From Lojkania enalia (taxonomy: Eukaryota; Ascomycota; Dothideomycetes; Pleosporales): a stretch of DNA of 61,119 bases. A model generated the notes under the pieces. The model was not told the origin of the DNA and made no database searches. It was given only the letters and a program-made list of their open reading frames with translations. The stretch lies in the NCBI GenBank assembly GCA_010094045.1, contig ML986664.1, positions 139,440 through 200,558 of the forward strand, read 5' to 3'. Both the position numbers and the translations under genes were made by a program. Positions 1-13,699 of the stretch are shown piece after piece; position 1 is the stretch's first letter, and each line of letters begins with the position of its first letter.

Positions 1-2270
1 TTAAACAGTAGTAAGCTATAATAGAAATCTTCTTATATCTAGATCTAGTATATACTGAACAATTACCTACTCTTTAGTCTTACTAAGCTTTATTAAATTA
101 GGCTAGTAATTATATTATAGAGCTATTCTTTACCTTTATATATTAAGTATACTTTAGGAGATATTGTAAATTAATATAATACGACGTATAGTTAGTGTCG
201 CGTTTTATTAAAGAGTTTAGAGTATAAGCTATATTCTAGCTTCTTTCTAAATTAATTCTACAGTTATTAGTTATAGTATAATATTATAAAGTATAATTAT
301 CGTAATTTTAGTAGAGTTTTAGTATTATAATTAGCTTATTTAAGTAATTAGCTCGCTTATGCTATATGTTATATAATTGTTCTTAACTAAACCCTCTACT
401 ACTATCTTAATTATAAGCAACTTTATAGAAGTTTAAAAAAGTAATTTATATAATTTTTCTAGCTTCTTACTCTTAAAGAGTTTAATATAAGTTAGAAGAA
501 AGGAGTTTAGTCCTTCTAATTTTTACCTTTTTCTAACTTCTATTTAGAAGCTTCTTTAAACTTTTCTTTCTTCTAGAGTTAGTTAAGAAACTTATAGCCC
601 TCTTTTCTATATATCTAATATATAATAGAAGGCTACTCTAAATAGGTATTATCTTTCCTAGATCTCTTCGGGGGTTTCTAGCTCTTTCTAGCCTTCTTTA
701 GAGTACTATTACTCTCCTCTAAAGTATTAGACCTTCGCCTCTTATAATTACCTATATTATACCTCTTTTACTCTTTATAAGGTTTTTAGTAATATCTAAA
801 AACTATATTTGCGTATTCTTTTACCTCTAGTAGTATTTAAAGCTATAATTTTAAGAGAAGATCTAAATCTCTTCTTATTAGCTTAGATAAAGCTAAGATA
901 AATTTATTTACTATATAATCTTTATTTATCTCTCTAACTTCTTTTTATAAAAGTCTTATATAGTTTAATAAGTTAGTTAGAGACTAGTCTATTCTTTATC
1001 TACACCTTTTTAAGATATTAAAAGCTTCTTACCTTTATTCTAATAGAGTTTCTAATACGCTTAGTATCTTTACTTTTAGGATATTTTATATAAGAATCTA
1101 GTATATACTCTTTTAACACTTTATAATTTTATATATCTCCTATAAAGTTTTTAAAGACTCTAAGATATATCTAAAAGTAAAAGTAACTTTCTATCTTTCT
1201 ATTTAAAAGTCTACTAGTAACTAGATAAAATACTTTTTATAGTTTTAAACCTATTAGTTATAGTCTATATAATTCTTCTTTTTATAGATATAAGAAGGTT
1301 TAGGGTAAGAAAGGTTAGCTTAAATAGAGGTAGTTCGTAGTAGTTATATTCCCTCTAATATAATAATAGCTAAATTAATTATAGAGATATTATCTACTTT
1401 ATATTATTACTTTATCTCCTATAACTATTTAAGATTCTTCCGATTTTATTCGCTTTATATCTATTATTATAGTTTTTCTAAGTCTTTAGCATCTATATTC
1501 TATTCTATACTACTCTAAGTTAAAGAGTACTAGATAATATTATAACTCTACAATTCTTTAGATATTTAATAAATATTTATTCTAGTCTACTCTTCTAGTT
1601 AAATAAGTTCCTTACTAGCTCTAAGGTCAGTATCTCGCCTATTACTAGATATTAGAGTCCTTATACATCTAGCTAAGCCGGCTGTTAGGCTAAGAGGGGT
1701 AGAAAACGTATTTATAGTATTAGAAATTACTACTAGACTACTTTAAAGAGTTTAAGCGATTTAAATATAATAGGCTAATATAATAGATTATAGCGTAGTA
1801 ATAATAGATAGAGTAGTAGAGCTAAAATATTTATATATTCAGTTCTCTTAGAAAAGAGATAGCTAATAAAAGAGAGACGAATTATTACTATCCCTATAAG
1901 GTACGATTTAGCTATTTTAACCCTAGGTTAGATAACTCTATATTATTAACCTATAACTTAAAGCTATAAAATATTATAATAATATTAAAAACCTTTAAAT
2001 CTAGACAAACCTATACTTATATAATATAAACCTCTAACTATAAAAAGGAGAGGAAAGCTAAAGAAGTTTATACTAAAACCTACTTATAAACTAAAGTTAA
2101 AACTATCTCTTTAACTAAAAAGAAGGCTCTAGAAGATTTTTATTCCTGTAGAAGATATTATATAAAAAGAATCTACTTTAGATAAAAATATTATATAAGA
2201 TAAAATATATAAACTAAAATAAGACTAGAAATTAGAAATAAAGCTAAAAAGAAGTAGAAGACTCTAAAAG
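1..2270. other. RIP-degraded AT-rich repeat, partly unassigned
   Basis: Extremely AT-rich DNA with TpA excess and almost no CpA/TpG, so no open frame survives. The last ~250 bases read on the + strand as a lysine/arginine-rich peptide with Cys/Tyr-rich spacing that could be a decayed zinc knuckle. It could join the Copia-like frame that resumes at 9474, on the far side of Gypsy-A1. I could not assign 1-1990 to a family; a minus-strand frame around 800-1250 is another possibility. It is treated as the 5' part of an older retroelement only by position. Confidence 0.4.
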
Positions 2271-2275
2271 ATTTT

Positions 2276-2554
2276 TATAATAATATAAAGAAATCGTTCT
2301 ACAAAAAGCTTTATATACAACCTTATCCTAAAGCTTTTTACTTATCTTATTCTACCCCCGGTTCTACCCCTTTTCCCTTCTATATATAGTTGTATACTCC
2401 CTTATAAGTAGCTTAGTAGTTCTTCTATATCTTTTCGTATAAGGCCTATAGATGTTAATAGAATTCTTAGGTCCCTAAACCCCCACGTACTTCTATATAC
2501 TTCTAAGTAGATATATGCTATATTTAGATCTATTATCTTGCCTATGCTATTATA
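2276..2554 (+). repeat. 5' LTR of Gypsy-A1
   Basis: 279 bp, direct repeat of 9190-9468 with RIP-type differences. The same LTR occurs at 30013-30291 (solo), 35173-35451, 41948-42331 (inflated by an assembly duplication) and 59830-60108. Confidence 0.95.
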
Positions 2555-2870
2555 TTATATAGAAGAATTTAATACTACTAGTAACAGCCTCTTTAATAAT
2601 ATCGCATTAATTGTTTATTTAACTATATTTAAGTCTAAGATATACCCGATTTAGTTTAGATTATAATACTTATATACTATTATATTAAATTATTTAGTTA
2701 TTTAGATAGGATCTTAGAGACCTTTTATTAACTAAAGCCTTTAGGTTTAGAACTTCCTATCCTCTATAATTAGAATTGTCTTTAGAAAAGCCGCGTAGAG
2801 TACGCTTAGGTAGAAACTTAGAAACTACTAATAACCTATTAGAATTAGAGGTAACCGCCGATATCTAACT

Positions 2871-4160
2871 ATAATTTACCTTCTAATTCCTATACTAGAA
2901 CCGATATACGCGTAAGTTATAGTAAGAATAAACTTCTATCTACGCGTATAAAACAACTATTACCTCCTATAAAGAGCCCTATAACAGGCGGACCCCTCTC
3001 TATAGAGCCTATAATAAAGAACCTATCTAATTTAGAGGAAAATTAGAGTAAACTAACCCTTAAGAAACAAATTGTAATTTTATAAGAAGAGATTATATAC
3101 TTAATACGATAGAGAACTATTAGTTTTAATTAACCTCTATAAACTACTAAATCAGAACTAATAATACGCTAAGAAACTTTTACAACTCCTCTAGTAAGAA
3201 ACCTCTTAGCTACCCTTAAGCCCCCTTAAGCCTACCTTACTAAACGTACGCCTAAGATTAAAAGCTTTATAGATAGTAGTAAACCTATATTTAAATAATA
3301 GTAAGCCTTAATCCTAGACTAATTTAAGATTAATATAGATTACTATCTAGTAGAGTATATATGTATAGTATTAGTATAGAAATATACCTCTAGTACTACG
3401 AAAGGGTATCTAGAACTAAAATACCTAGCTAAATTAGACTAGTATTAGTTTAAAAATACTAAAAAAATAATTTCACTTCTATAATCGTATTTTATTATAG
3501 GTAATAAAGAGATAGAAGTACAACAGGCGTTTTAGGTCCTAAGGATAAATAAGGGAGAAGTATTCCCAACTTTTAAAGCTCGCTTTATTAGTATAGCTAT
3601 TAAGGGATCCGTATCCTAATCTAAGTAGTTCTTCTACTTATAGGATAAAATTCTCCTTAGCTTAAAGATACTAAACCTTAGCTTTAAGCTTATATAGAAA
3701 GGCTCTTTTAATACTATAGTCGTCTACTTAACAGCCTACGATATAGAAAGGAGAAGCGTTTCTAACCTTCTAGAATAAACTACTAGCCTATAGGTTACAG
3801 CTAAAATAAATTTAGATCGGTACTAGAAGGTTTCTAAGAGTTTATCTAAGGTAACCTACAATTTAATACTACCCTAATCTACTCTAGTATTAATACCTTG
3901 TTCTATTACGATTACTTTTTAACTACCTAGTAAAACTCCCGCACCTAAAAGGTATATAACCCTAGGTAATTACTATAATTATAGTAAACTAGGATACTTT
4001 ATAAATAAATATATAGTTCTTAAAGTATAAAAGATAGAGGTTAAATAAGAGGAAATTAAGGAAGAAGAGTTTTTAGACGTAAGCGAGTACTATCTAGATA
4101 GTTTTTAGGTAGGAAATAGAGACGTCTAAGAAAACTCTCTATCCTAGGCTTAAGTAAGTA
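2871..4160 (+). pseudogene. Gypsy-A1 gag (degraded)
   Basis: Structural protein of the retrotransposon particle. The expected start codon (present as ATG at 41641 in Gypsy-A2) has become ATA here. The frame continues through a glycine/proline-rich N-terminus, a retrotransposon-gag domain (about 3290-3780) and a decayed CCHC knuckle near 3965-4010, where the cysteines now read as tyrosine, as expected from G-to-A change. In-frame stops are mainly TAG/TAA. It is not functional. Confidence 0.8.
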
Positions 4161-4199
4161 TAACTTATTAAATATTAATTTATTATATTTATTTAGAGG

Positions 4200-7100
4200 A
4201 AAGTACTTCTAAATCTCTACTATTTTATATTTAAAAGGTATTAGTATATAACTAAACGCCCTTATTAATACTAGTACCTAAGGTTTTCTATTCCTTAATT
4301 CTATAGTAGCTAAATTACTCTCCTAAGCTATATATATATTAATACAGTGTTTACCCTTTAAAATTACTATTAAAGGTTTTTAGAACCGAATCTAAACCTT
4401 AGTTAATTAGTATATCTACTTATACCTACGAATTAATAGGAGAACTATCTAAAACTACCTATTTATTATTATAGATCTAGATATTTAGAATTGTATTATT
4501 AGTATTAAATAGTTATATTATTTTCAACTCTAGCTAGATATAGATAAGAATCAGATTATATAGCCCTCTAAGTATCCTACTACTTATAATCCTTCACCTC
4601 CTCTTCTTATATAATTAACTTAGCTAGTATACGATAAGGAGGTAAAGCTAGATATCTAGCAACATAATGCTCTATAGGAAAAGAACTAGTATTAATAGTC
4701 TTACAGTCTAACTATCTATTATATTAAGAATCTACTAAGACTACTAAAACTATATTAGTCTCTTATAGCCTATAGTTTAAACAAGCTTAAAGCTCCCGCA
4801 CGCCTATATATAATAAAATCTAAACCCGATCTAAAGAAAGTCTATTCTCCTATTATCGCTCTTATCTTAGCTAATACTTTCTACTTTAATATAAAGAGGA
4901 AAGAGAACGAGTTTTTCTCTACATCTCTATACGAAATCGAGCGGCTAATTAAAGATAAGCAAGCCCTAGAGCTAGAAGATAAGGCTAAAAACAAAGTACT
5001 AGTAAATCTCTAATTACTATCTAAATACTATAAGTATTAGAATATATTTAGTAAAACTACGGCTTATTAATTACTAGAATACTACTCTTATAATTATAAG
5101 ATTATCCTTATAGAACTTCTCTCTAATAGTTACAGCCCGTTGTATAAGTAGAATATTAAGAAGCTAGAGATAACTAAGAAGTATATTATAGATAATCTAT
5201 AGTATAGGTATATTAAGTAGAGTTAGAGCCCTTTTATATCTCCAATTCTTTATATTTATAAACCTAATAGCAACCTATATATCTATATAGATTATTATAA
5301 ACTTAATACTCTTACTTATAAAGATATATATCTAATACTGCGTATAGATAAACTCTTATTTAAGCCTACTAAAGTAGTAATCTTTATTAAATTTAACATT
5401 CGTGCGGCCTTTAATAAGATTAGAATAGACCCTAGTTCTAAAAAATATACTACCTTTTAGACTTAATATAGAACCTACAAGTATAAAATTCTACTTTTTA
5501 AATTGTATAACAGTCTAGCAACTTACTAGTACTATATAAATAACGTACTAATCGACTACCTAAATAACTTCTATATCGCTTATCTAGATAATATCCTTAT
5601 CTACTCTAAAGACGAGGCGATACACGTTATCTATATTAAGAAAGTTCTTAAGAGATTACGTTAAACAGGGTTATAAGTTAATATTAAGAAGAGTAAATTC
5701 TATATTACCCGAACTAAATATCTTAGCTATATCCTCTTAAATAAAGGCCTTAAGGTTAATTTAGAGAAGGTAGAAGTACTACGCAACTAGCAGCTACCTA
5801 CTACTATAATAGGTATAAAATCCTTCTTAGGTTTTACTGGATTCTATTAACAGTTTATACCGGAATTCTCGCGTGTTATAAAGCTAATTATCGTACTATA
5901 GAGCCCTATAACTCCTTTTATATAGACTTTAGAATGTAACATTACCTTTAAGAAATTAAAGTCAGCCCTATTAAATATATCTACGCTCTACTACTTTAAC
6001 CCTATATTAGAAATAAAAATAGAAACCAACGCCTCTAATAGAATAGTTATAGGAGTACTATTATAGAAATATCCTAATAGAAAATGGTACCCTATAGTAT
6101 TCTATAATAAGGTTCTATCCGGTTCGGAACTAAACTAGAAGATCTATAATAAGGAACTATTCGCAATCGTTACTATATTTAAGTAATAGAGGGTAGAACT
6201 TATTTTAGTAGCTACTAAGACTCTAGTATATACTAATTATCGCTTACTTAAATATTTTATAACTATAAAGGTATTTAATACTTATTAAGTTTATTAGACC
6301 GAGGAATTAGTTTAGTATTAGTTCTAAATCGAGTATATTCTAGATAAGAATAATACTAGAATAGATATTCTCAGTCGTCGCGAATAAGATATAGAAAACT
6401 TAAAAGCAGCTTAAACTAATAACTAGTTAAGAGTCCTATTTAGACTGTATTAACTTTACCCCCGAATTAATACTAAATTAGCCTAGTCCTATATTATCTA
6501 AATAATAACTTAAGCGGCTATACTAAACGTTATTAAAGGCTAGAAGTAGGTTATATTATTAGACTCTCTAGAGTTAATTAACGTATTACTATAAGAAATC
6601 TGAGCCTCCTTCGCGTAGGAATGTATACTTTTACCCTATAAGTATTGGATAGAGAATAGACTACTCCTCTATAATAATTATTTATATATCCTATTAGATT
6701 TAGGCTTTTATATATAACTTATATAAGAGACTTATAACTAAGTATCCTCCGCATATCTAAACGCTACTAAAACCTATTAGTTACTATTCTAGAAGTACTA
6801 CTAGAAGGGTATAAAAGCTACTTACAAACGATATATACGGAATTATATTCTATACTATAAAGCTTATCTGATATAAACCTAAACCCTAGATTTTATCTAT
6901 TTACTTCCTATACTAAATTAACTAATATAGCACCTATATATTAACTTTAAGGATTTTTCTATAGATAAGTCCAGATATAATTAGATTATAGTAGTAATTA
7001 ATCGCCTGTCTAAATAAGTAGTATCTATTTCCTACTATCGTATAATTAACGTATAGAGAATAGCCGAATTATTTATTTAATAAGTATACTACTTTAGCTA

Positions 7101-8112
7101 TATACCCGAAACTATTATTTTAGATTAAGAACCTTAGTTTATATCTAGTTTCTAGTCTAAATTCTATTGTATTTTAGGCGTAAAGATTAAACTATCTACT
7201 ACTTATTATAAAGAGACTAATAAATAGACGGAGATTATAAATAAGTATATTAATTAGAGACTGCGCCCTTTTATATCCTTCTACTAGAACAACTAGAGTT
7301 CTCTATTACCTATAATCGACCGAGTATAAGTAATTCTACTCTATATAACTATTAGAATATCCTTATATTAGATTCTATACAAATCTAAGCCCTATTAGAG
7401 TTAGGATTAGAAATATTCTGTTAATCCTATTACTATAATAGATAAATTAAATTGTAAGGACGCTTTAGCTCTAGTAACTTATATATATATAGCCTAAGAA
7501 ACCGTAAAGGCTAATATTAAGAAGGCTTAGGATTGTATATAATCTATTATTAACTATTACTAGTAACTAATTAATTAGTAGATTAGTAATATAATCTACC
7601 TAAATACTAAGAACCTTATAGTTTAGAGACTGAACTAAAAGCTATCTAATTAATAGAAGGGCCTTTTTAAAGTACTAGAATAGGTTGAAAACTCGTACTA
7701 TCTATAGTTACCCCTAGAGTCGAGAATATATAATGTCTTCGTACTAAACCTGCTGTATAAAAACCCCTAGGACCCTCTACTAGGGTAAGAAGCTCTAAAA
7801 CTACCCGCTATCGCTATTAAGAGGGTAGAAGAGTAGAAGGTTAAGAAAATACTAGCTAGTAAACTATATTATAAGACCCTTAAATACTGTGTAAAATAGG
7901 TAGGATATAATCCTAACCCGGTCTAGTATAAAGTCTTAAATTTTATAGGTTTACCTTATAAGCTAAAAGCTTTTTATAATAAGTATCTAAATTAGCTAGA
8001 ACCCCTAAAAGCTCTAACTAAATAGATTAAGGTATATAAGGATAGTATAAAGAATATAGATTACCTAGTAGATAATAATATATAAGAGTTAAGTAGTAGA
8101 TTAAAAAACTAA
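4200..8112 (+). pseudogene. Gypsy-A1 pol: PR-RT-RNaseH-IN-chromodomain (degraded)
   Basis: Continues the gag frame. The RT region (about 5130-5760) shows the palm motif as YLDNILIYS near 5580-5610, from YLDDILIYS. RNase H follows at about 5980-6380 with the family-typical segment SGSELNQKIYNKELFAIV. The integrase core is at about 6900-7330, and a chromodomain-like C-terminus at about 7860-8010 (KLYYKTLKYCVKQVGY). The frame ends at TAA 8110-8112. The domain order RT-RNaseH-IN places it in Ty3/Gypsy, and the C-terminal chromodomain suggests a chromovirus. Many in-frame stops make it inactive. Confidence 0.88.
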
Positions 8113-8127
8113 AGTATAGGCCTAAAA

Positions 8128-8598
8128 TTACTCCTCTATAGAATCTAGAGGGTCTAATAGTAGGCTGTTAGATACCTCTCTAGTCCTCTTCTTCTCTACT
8201 CTCCTTCCTCTTCTTTCCCTCCGGACTCCCCCTAAACCTTTTCTACCTTATTCTTAGCCGCCTGAGAGTGCTATAATATCAGTTTAAAGGCTAGATACTA
8301 GAGCCTTTAGGGCTAAAACCTAATAGAGCAACTTAGTACTCTAATAGAATAAAGCTACCTAGATACTAGCTATAGGAAGGCTATCTTTCTAACTCTTTAT
8401 AATCTAGGTTATAAACGCTAGGCTATAAGTAGATTCTAAAATAGTCTTAAAAGCTACCTTTTTATCCTTCTTATCCCCTATATATTAGACTACTACCTAT
8501 AGTTTAAGATGGCCCTGGAGGACTAGAAACTCCTTCTTATAGTAGGAGGGGATTTATAAGTATATTAGTAGTAAGTACCCTACTAGTATTAGATACGA
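8128..8598 (-). pseudogene. Antisense frame in the 3' region of Gypsy-A1 (accessory ORF candidate)
   Basis: On the strand opposite to gag-pol, a roughly 157-codon frame runs toward pol and ends at a TAA whose complement is 8128-8130, 15 bp beyond the pol stop at 8112. The same frame is seen at 36041-36511 and from 60699 onward in the other copies. Its reading is alanine/leucine-rich, with a conserved core containing GDKEDKKVAFKAI and a heptad-like end LEALISSL. Stops inside are TAG/TAA at RIP-convertible positions. I do not recognise a named domain. The other frames have similar stop density, so coding status rests on composition and conservation only. Confidence 0.45.
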
Positions 8599-9189
8599 TT
8601 TATACGGGGTTATACTTTTTATTTTATAAGGTATAATACTCGCATTTTTTTAATCTTAAGGACTAAAAGGTAAATATTATATACTACCTATAGGCGAGCG
8701 CGCGTATAGCTTAAAGGTAGATAATTTAGAAGACTTTTAAAGAAGCTTTAGAAGGTAGGTAAAGTAGTATATTAATTAATTTTTTCTAAGAGATGTTAAT
8801 AATACTTTAATAATTAACGGTTCTAGAGACGCGTAATAATATATATAGAGTAGAAGTTGTTACTTAGTTAAGGAAGCTTAGTTAACAACAACCTAGCAAT
8901 ATACTAAAACTAGTAAATACTTGTTACTATACGCGATAAAATTACAATATTAATAAACCGTTATAATAGTAGTTACCAGCCGATATATAGGTTAATTATA
9001 CTTACCGTAAAAAACCTTACTTAATATTACGTTAATAAATATATCTCTATAGGCAACTACACATATTAGCTCTTACTAGTAAATACCTCCTTAAAGAAAT
9101 TTCTTTATACTAGAACCTATCCGTAATAGCTCCAATTCCCTCCCAAACTAGTATAGATAGGGACTATCAGCCTATAAGGAGGGGGGTAG

Positions 9190-9468
9190 TATAATAATGT
9201 AAAGAAATCGTTCTACGAAAAGCTTTATATATAACTTTATCCTAAAGCTTTTTACTTATCTTATTCTACCCCCAGTTCTACCCCTTTTCCCTTCTATATA
9301 TAGTTGTATACTCCCTTATAAGTAGCTTAGTAGTTCTTCTATATCCTTTCGTATAAGGCCTATAGGTGTTAATAGAATTCCTAGGTCCCTGAACCTCTAT
9401 ATACTCCTATATACCTCTAAGTAGATTCGTGCTGCATTTAGACCTATTATCTTACCTACGCTGTTATA
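9190..9468 (+). repeat. 3' LTR of Gypsy-A1
   Basis: 279 bp, preceded by a polypurine tract (about 9176-9189) as expected for the 3' LTR of a + strand element, and followed by the GTTTT target duplication. Confidence 0.95.
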
Positions 9469-9473
9469 GTTTT

Positions 9474-11223
9474 AGTATAAGAAATACTATAGATTTTTCT
9501 ATTATAGAAAGAAGAGTCTAATTATATACTTATTTTAAAGCTGTATATAGATGGTATTATTACTACCCTAAAGATATTATTTAAGGAATCTAACTATATA
9601 GAAATAGATAGTTTAAGTATAGGAGGTATCTTTAAAGTTTAATTATATAATCTCTTATTATACTCTAAATAGATATTTAACCTCTACTTTATATAGGAAA
9701 TTAAAAGTAAGACTACTTAACTATATAAGAAATTATAACTCGTTTTTACCGGGTATTTAGATATAGAAAAGGAAGAGATTTTTATACAATTACCTATAAT
9801 CTAGTAGATAAGCTAGAAACTTATTCTTATTCTAAGTATATCCCTTATTATATTATATAGAATATATTATAAACTAAGGGATATTACGTAAGCGTATATA
9901 TAATCTACTAATAAACTTATCTATATACTATATACTAGACTGCTAAAAGAGATATAAAATAATTTCCTATTAAATATAATCTTTAAGGTTATATAACTAT
10001 TATATAGTATAGTTAAATTAGATCTATACTAGTTTAAGACGTACTACAATTACTATAAGGAGAAGTTTTAGATAAAAATCTCTTCGTATAGCTTATACCT
10101 ACTAATTATAGATAAAGATACTATAGTATTTAATATTACTAGACTATAGATAGATATTACTCTTAGTATAGTTATACTAGAATTCGTATAAAGAGAAGAA
10201 GAAGAACTCTATAAAGCTATATTCTACGTAAAACTAAAAATAGTTCTTTTATATAAACAACCTCTAGAATTTAATAGAGGGAAGATATGCCTTATATAAG
10301 ATAATATTATCCTAACCTAAAAAGAGTAGGCTAATAACCTATATATAATTAATTTAAACGATAAAAATATAGTCTAGAAATATATTAAATAATATGCGTA
10401 AGCAGTATATATTATATTAGTCTATTAATTAAAAGTTGTATTTAATCTATCTATAGCTATATAAATAATAGAACCTTTATATAATAATATTAAGGTGCTT
10501 AATATACGGATCTAATAGTAGATTAATAACCTAAACTATAAGTTAAAATATATACTATTATAGCTAAATTATATAAAGCTATTTATCTTTATAAATAGTT
10601 TATTTATAAATAATAAGGAATTAAGTTTATAATTTAGGTGTATTATTATATTAGATATAGAGTACTATATATAATCCGGAAACGATTTTAAAATCTAGGG
10701 CAATATTATATACTAGAATTCTATAAAGTATAAACACGTTACTTATTCTATACTAATAAGTAAACTATATAGAATAGTAAGAGGATTTAATAGTACGATT
10801 ACCTTTAGTATAATACTATAATAAATTATACGAACCTTATAACTATTATAAATTCCTATTATTATCTATACAGATTTAAAATCTTTATACAACTATCTTA
10901 TTAAACTTAGTACAACTAATAAGAAAAGACTAATGATTAATATTATATTAATCCGAGAATTATACGAGAAGAGGGAGATTGTAGAAATTAGATAGATTAA
11001 TAGTAAAGATAACCCTACAGACGCCTATACGAAGAAGATGCTAAATAAGGTATTAGAAACTCTTATTTCGTATAATACGCTTACAATCCGGGTTGAAGTA
11101 TTAGTAGATAGAGGTTATATAGCCCGCGATAGGATAGGTTCCTAGAGATTTTATGTTAGTTTAAGTAAGAATGAATACAGCATCGTATCGTCTATTAATG
11201 GTCCTCTGAAAGACATTACTTGA
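9474..11223 (+). pseudogene. Copia-like reverse transcriptase/RNase H relic
   Basis: A long + frame with RIP stops resembles the pol C-terminal half of a fungal Copia-like retroelement. An RVT_2-type reverse transcriptase segment (about 9540-10060) contains RDITQAYIQSTN. An RNase H-like end (about 10560-11060) contains IYTDLKSLYNYLIKL and then DNPTDAYTKKM. The last part is open and ends at TGA 11221-11223. Base composition changes from RIP-type to normal across 11080-11160, inside this frame. Gypsy-A1 lies directly upstream, so the relic's 5' part is displaced left of 2275. No LTR was recognised. Confidence 0.75.
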
Positions 11224-13394
11224 TTCTAGTGCTGCGTGACTTTACAGAATGGTATCTTAACAGCATTCTGTTGCGATTCAAAGCTACGCGTCACCGAAAT
11301 AACCTCCGGTTATCGCGGTAATAATTCTAGTTCTAGCAAAGGAGGATAGCGTCAAAGTCCTAGTTATAGAGGTAGGAGCCATGTCAGACTATGCTTAAAT
11401 GATTTCGATATTGTATGGTCTGGTTAAACCTTTCTACGCGTGATTATAGCTATTTCATAGGTGGGATATCCCTGTAAGGTACCGTACAAGTAGAATGGGT
11501 AGAATCTCTAGATTCTAACGGCCTAAAACAAAGAAATGACTAAATAGGTATGGAAGTAAAGCAGCGATTCCCCTAGCGGTTTGCCTAACTCTCATCAACT
11601 CGATCACGGGCTTATCCGGAGTCGTATGGTTCTTGCCGAACGCACTTAAATGATTTCAGCTGTATGTTAACCATTATTCTTGTATCTTTGGGATTCACGA
11701 CTTTCTGTGAATAGATATATATGAAAGGATGCCGCTGATGGCCGCACCGTATCCAACTTAAGTCTACCGGAATTCGAGAAGATTTCATGGCGAAGCCGCT
11801 AATATTGAAGCAAGTATGGGCTCGATAGCGTTTCCTGGTAGCGTACTGGGCGATTTGCGTGACTAATCTAGGACCAGTGCGACTAAAGAAGCCCGTAGGC
11901 GACCTCAGGTACAGAATCAGGCACCACTAAGCTTTCGATAAGAGAAGCCAGAGTAAATGCATGCTTTGTGGTCTCGGACGCCACGTCCAACATTCTTGGG
12001 GGGTTCTTCCCGCTCCATTCCATCGCAAAGGCAGACAAAAGCTCTTATTTTAATAGTATCGCGGCGTGAACGATTGGCCTCGATGAATGGAAATCATCGA
12101 TATATGAATGTAATTGAAAACCGCGCTTCCTACGTCTAGAGGGTTAAGGGTTCTGAAGGAACCTTCTTGTCGAGTAATCGAGGCCGGCTTTCAAGAAGTG
12201 GCCGAACTATGGAACGAAAGCTCCGGCTATGGGGGCGTTTTCAAAAGGAGCCCAAATGGAGTAAGAACCTCTACTTACTCGGGCTTATTACTTCCAACAC
12301 AGCACATTGCGCTTTTGCCAATCTGTAAGAATTCTCAATATAATACTCTGGGCGCATTTTGGCCTGTGAGACTCGAAGTGTCGCCCAGGTGATCGACTGA
12401 GGGTCTCTTTCACCTCCCAGCCAAAGCATCGTGATTGACCAAAATTCAATTTCGGTGATTTTGCACCCTGAATCTAGCTAAAAACCTTATTTCCTTTCAA
12501 TTTCTCCTTATAATCGGCCTGAATGCCTCTTTTAGATAGGTATAAAAGTGTGATATTTTAGGACTTACATCGCCCCGGTGGTAGTGCAGAGGGCTAACGG
12601 TCTTAACAGGTTCGGATTTTTTTTATTTAATTTTGGGCTCTTGAGTTCGATTTTTTCCGGTGAGTTCTCTTGGGACGTTTCGTCAAAGGCTCCTTTACTA
12701 TTCTGAGTAAATGATTATCCCAACGAGCTGCCCCTCTAGCATAGGTGTGCAATCTCGCCAGAAGGCAGTGATACACTATGAACCCAAATGCATTCACAGA
12801 ATATTGTGAATTATAATGTGACTCTTTATGCGAGAAGTTTAATCTAGCCTACGCAATGCGCTTATGGCATTGACTCTTCACTTTTGGTCACCAACTGCGC
12901 GTTATTACAATGGCAGCTTCTCACGAGCGTTATACGAAGACAAGAATTATGGCAGACGGCCTGGCTCAATGTTCAAATTATTTTAAATCGAAGAATTGGG
13001 CATATTCATCACGCTCTCCAAAGTAAAGAATTTGTTGGTCGTGGTCACTATATTCATAAGCCACCTAAGCTTCTTCTTGGCATGCCTCGAAACTATATCC
13101 TTGCACTCCTATCAGAAAAAAAGGCTATGACTACAAGGCTGCGGACTCCTGCGAAGGTGCGACAAAATTGTTCACTGGCATACCACGGCATCACAATATA
13201 GCCCGAGAGAAGTTATTCTCCAGTCTACCGTTGCCTTAGACGATCTCCATAAAAGTTTGGCCTCGGATTCCTCTTCGGTAGTATTTTAGGTCACCTAATA
13301 ATTTCGCTGAAGGTCTAAGACGTCGTGCGGTTGCATCCTTCTTCAACTTTTCCTAACGTGAATGCTGTGTAGCGAGATAGCCCATTCATGGTGA
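11224..13394. other. Normal-GC DNA with no gene I can support
   Basis: Start of the gene island. Three short frames (11957-12139, 12114-12392, 12884-13201) match no family I know and lack supporting splice signals. Stops are scattered in all frames, so this is probably old non-coding or decayed DNA. A short repeated motif (CTTAAATGATTTC) occurs near 11394 and 11643. A tRNA-like stretch near 12575-12670 was judged too poor to call. Confidence 0.5.
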
Positions 13395-13519
13395 GTGAAC
13401 AATATAATTATTCTTACAATTCTTATGAGGCTTCGGCTCCCCACTTTTAAATGCGGGCTAGATAATCTACCCCACGATGTTGTGAGATTGAAGGCGGAGG
13501 GACCGGACGAGGCATATCT

Positions 13520-13694
13520 TGTGATAGGGATTTTGGCAAGTCTGTCGAGCTGTATCGGATATCGTCGTACGATATTACGCCGGATATCAGCTCATATACC
13601 CCTTTTCTATGTACATAAATATGGCCTGCTGGCCATAATCAATTAGTTCAGTTCCTCATATCCCTCCCTGAGACAAGATTCGCCTCTCACCACA
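13520..13694 (+). repeat. LTR-F copy 1 (solo-LTR-like repeat, 175 bp)
   Basis: Near-identical in inverted orientation to 21715-21917. It begins TGTGATAGGG and ends CTCACCACA, so it has the TG...CA ends of an LTR. It is 28 bp shorter than copy 2, chiefly because it has three and not five GATATC-cored units (about 13558-13590). Flanks share ATATCT but not a clean 5-bp duplication, so this copy may be partial or rearranged. Confidence 0.7.
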
Positions 13695-13699
13695 GATAT

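Larger units (their letters stand above)
2276..9468 (+). mobile_element. Gypsy-A1: full-length Ty3/Gypsy LTR retrotransposon, RIP-inactivated
   Basis: A 7193-bp element bounded by two 279-bp direct LTRs. Inside, in + order, are gag, protease, reverse transcriptase, RNase H, integrase and a chromodomain, then a 3' spacer with an antisense frame and a polypurine tract ending AGGGGGGTAG directly before the 3' LTR. The 5-bp target duplication is ATTTT (2271-2275) and GTTTT (9469-9473), differing by one G-to-A change. LTR ends are TATAAT...GTTATA here; the clean family ends are TGTAAC...GTTACA. The frame is broken almost only by TAG/TAA, so decay is by C-to-T mutation and not by indels. It sits inside an older Copia-like relic. 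Confidence 0.95.

Noticed and set aside
1..11150. AT-rich DNA as organellar, bacterial or contaminant sequence
   Set aside because: The sequence contains Ty3/Gypsy and Copia polyproteins with CpA-to-TpA damage and shares LTR families with the right-hand block flanking spliced fungal genes.
12575..12670. tRNA-like segment (A-box-like GGTAGTGCAGAGG, B-box-like GAGTTCGATTT), possible tRNA-derived SINE
   Set aside because: The acceptor and anticodon stems do not pair well, spacing between boxes is long and a T-run interrupts the body. No second copy was seen in the window.
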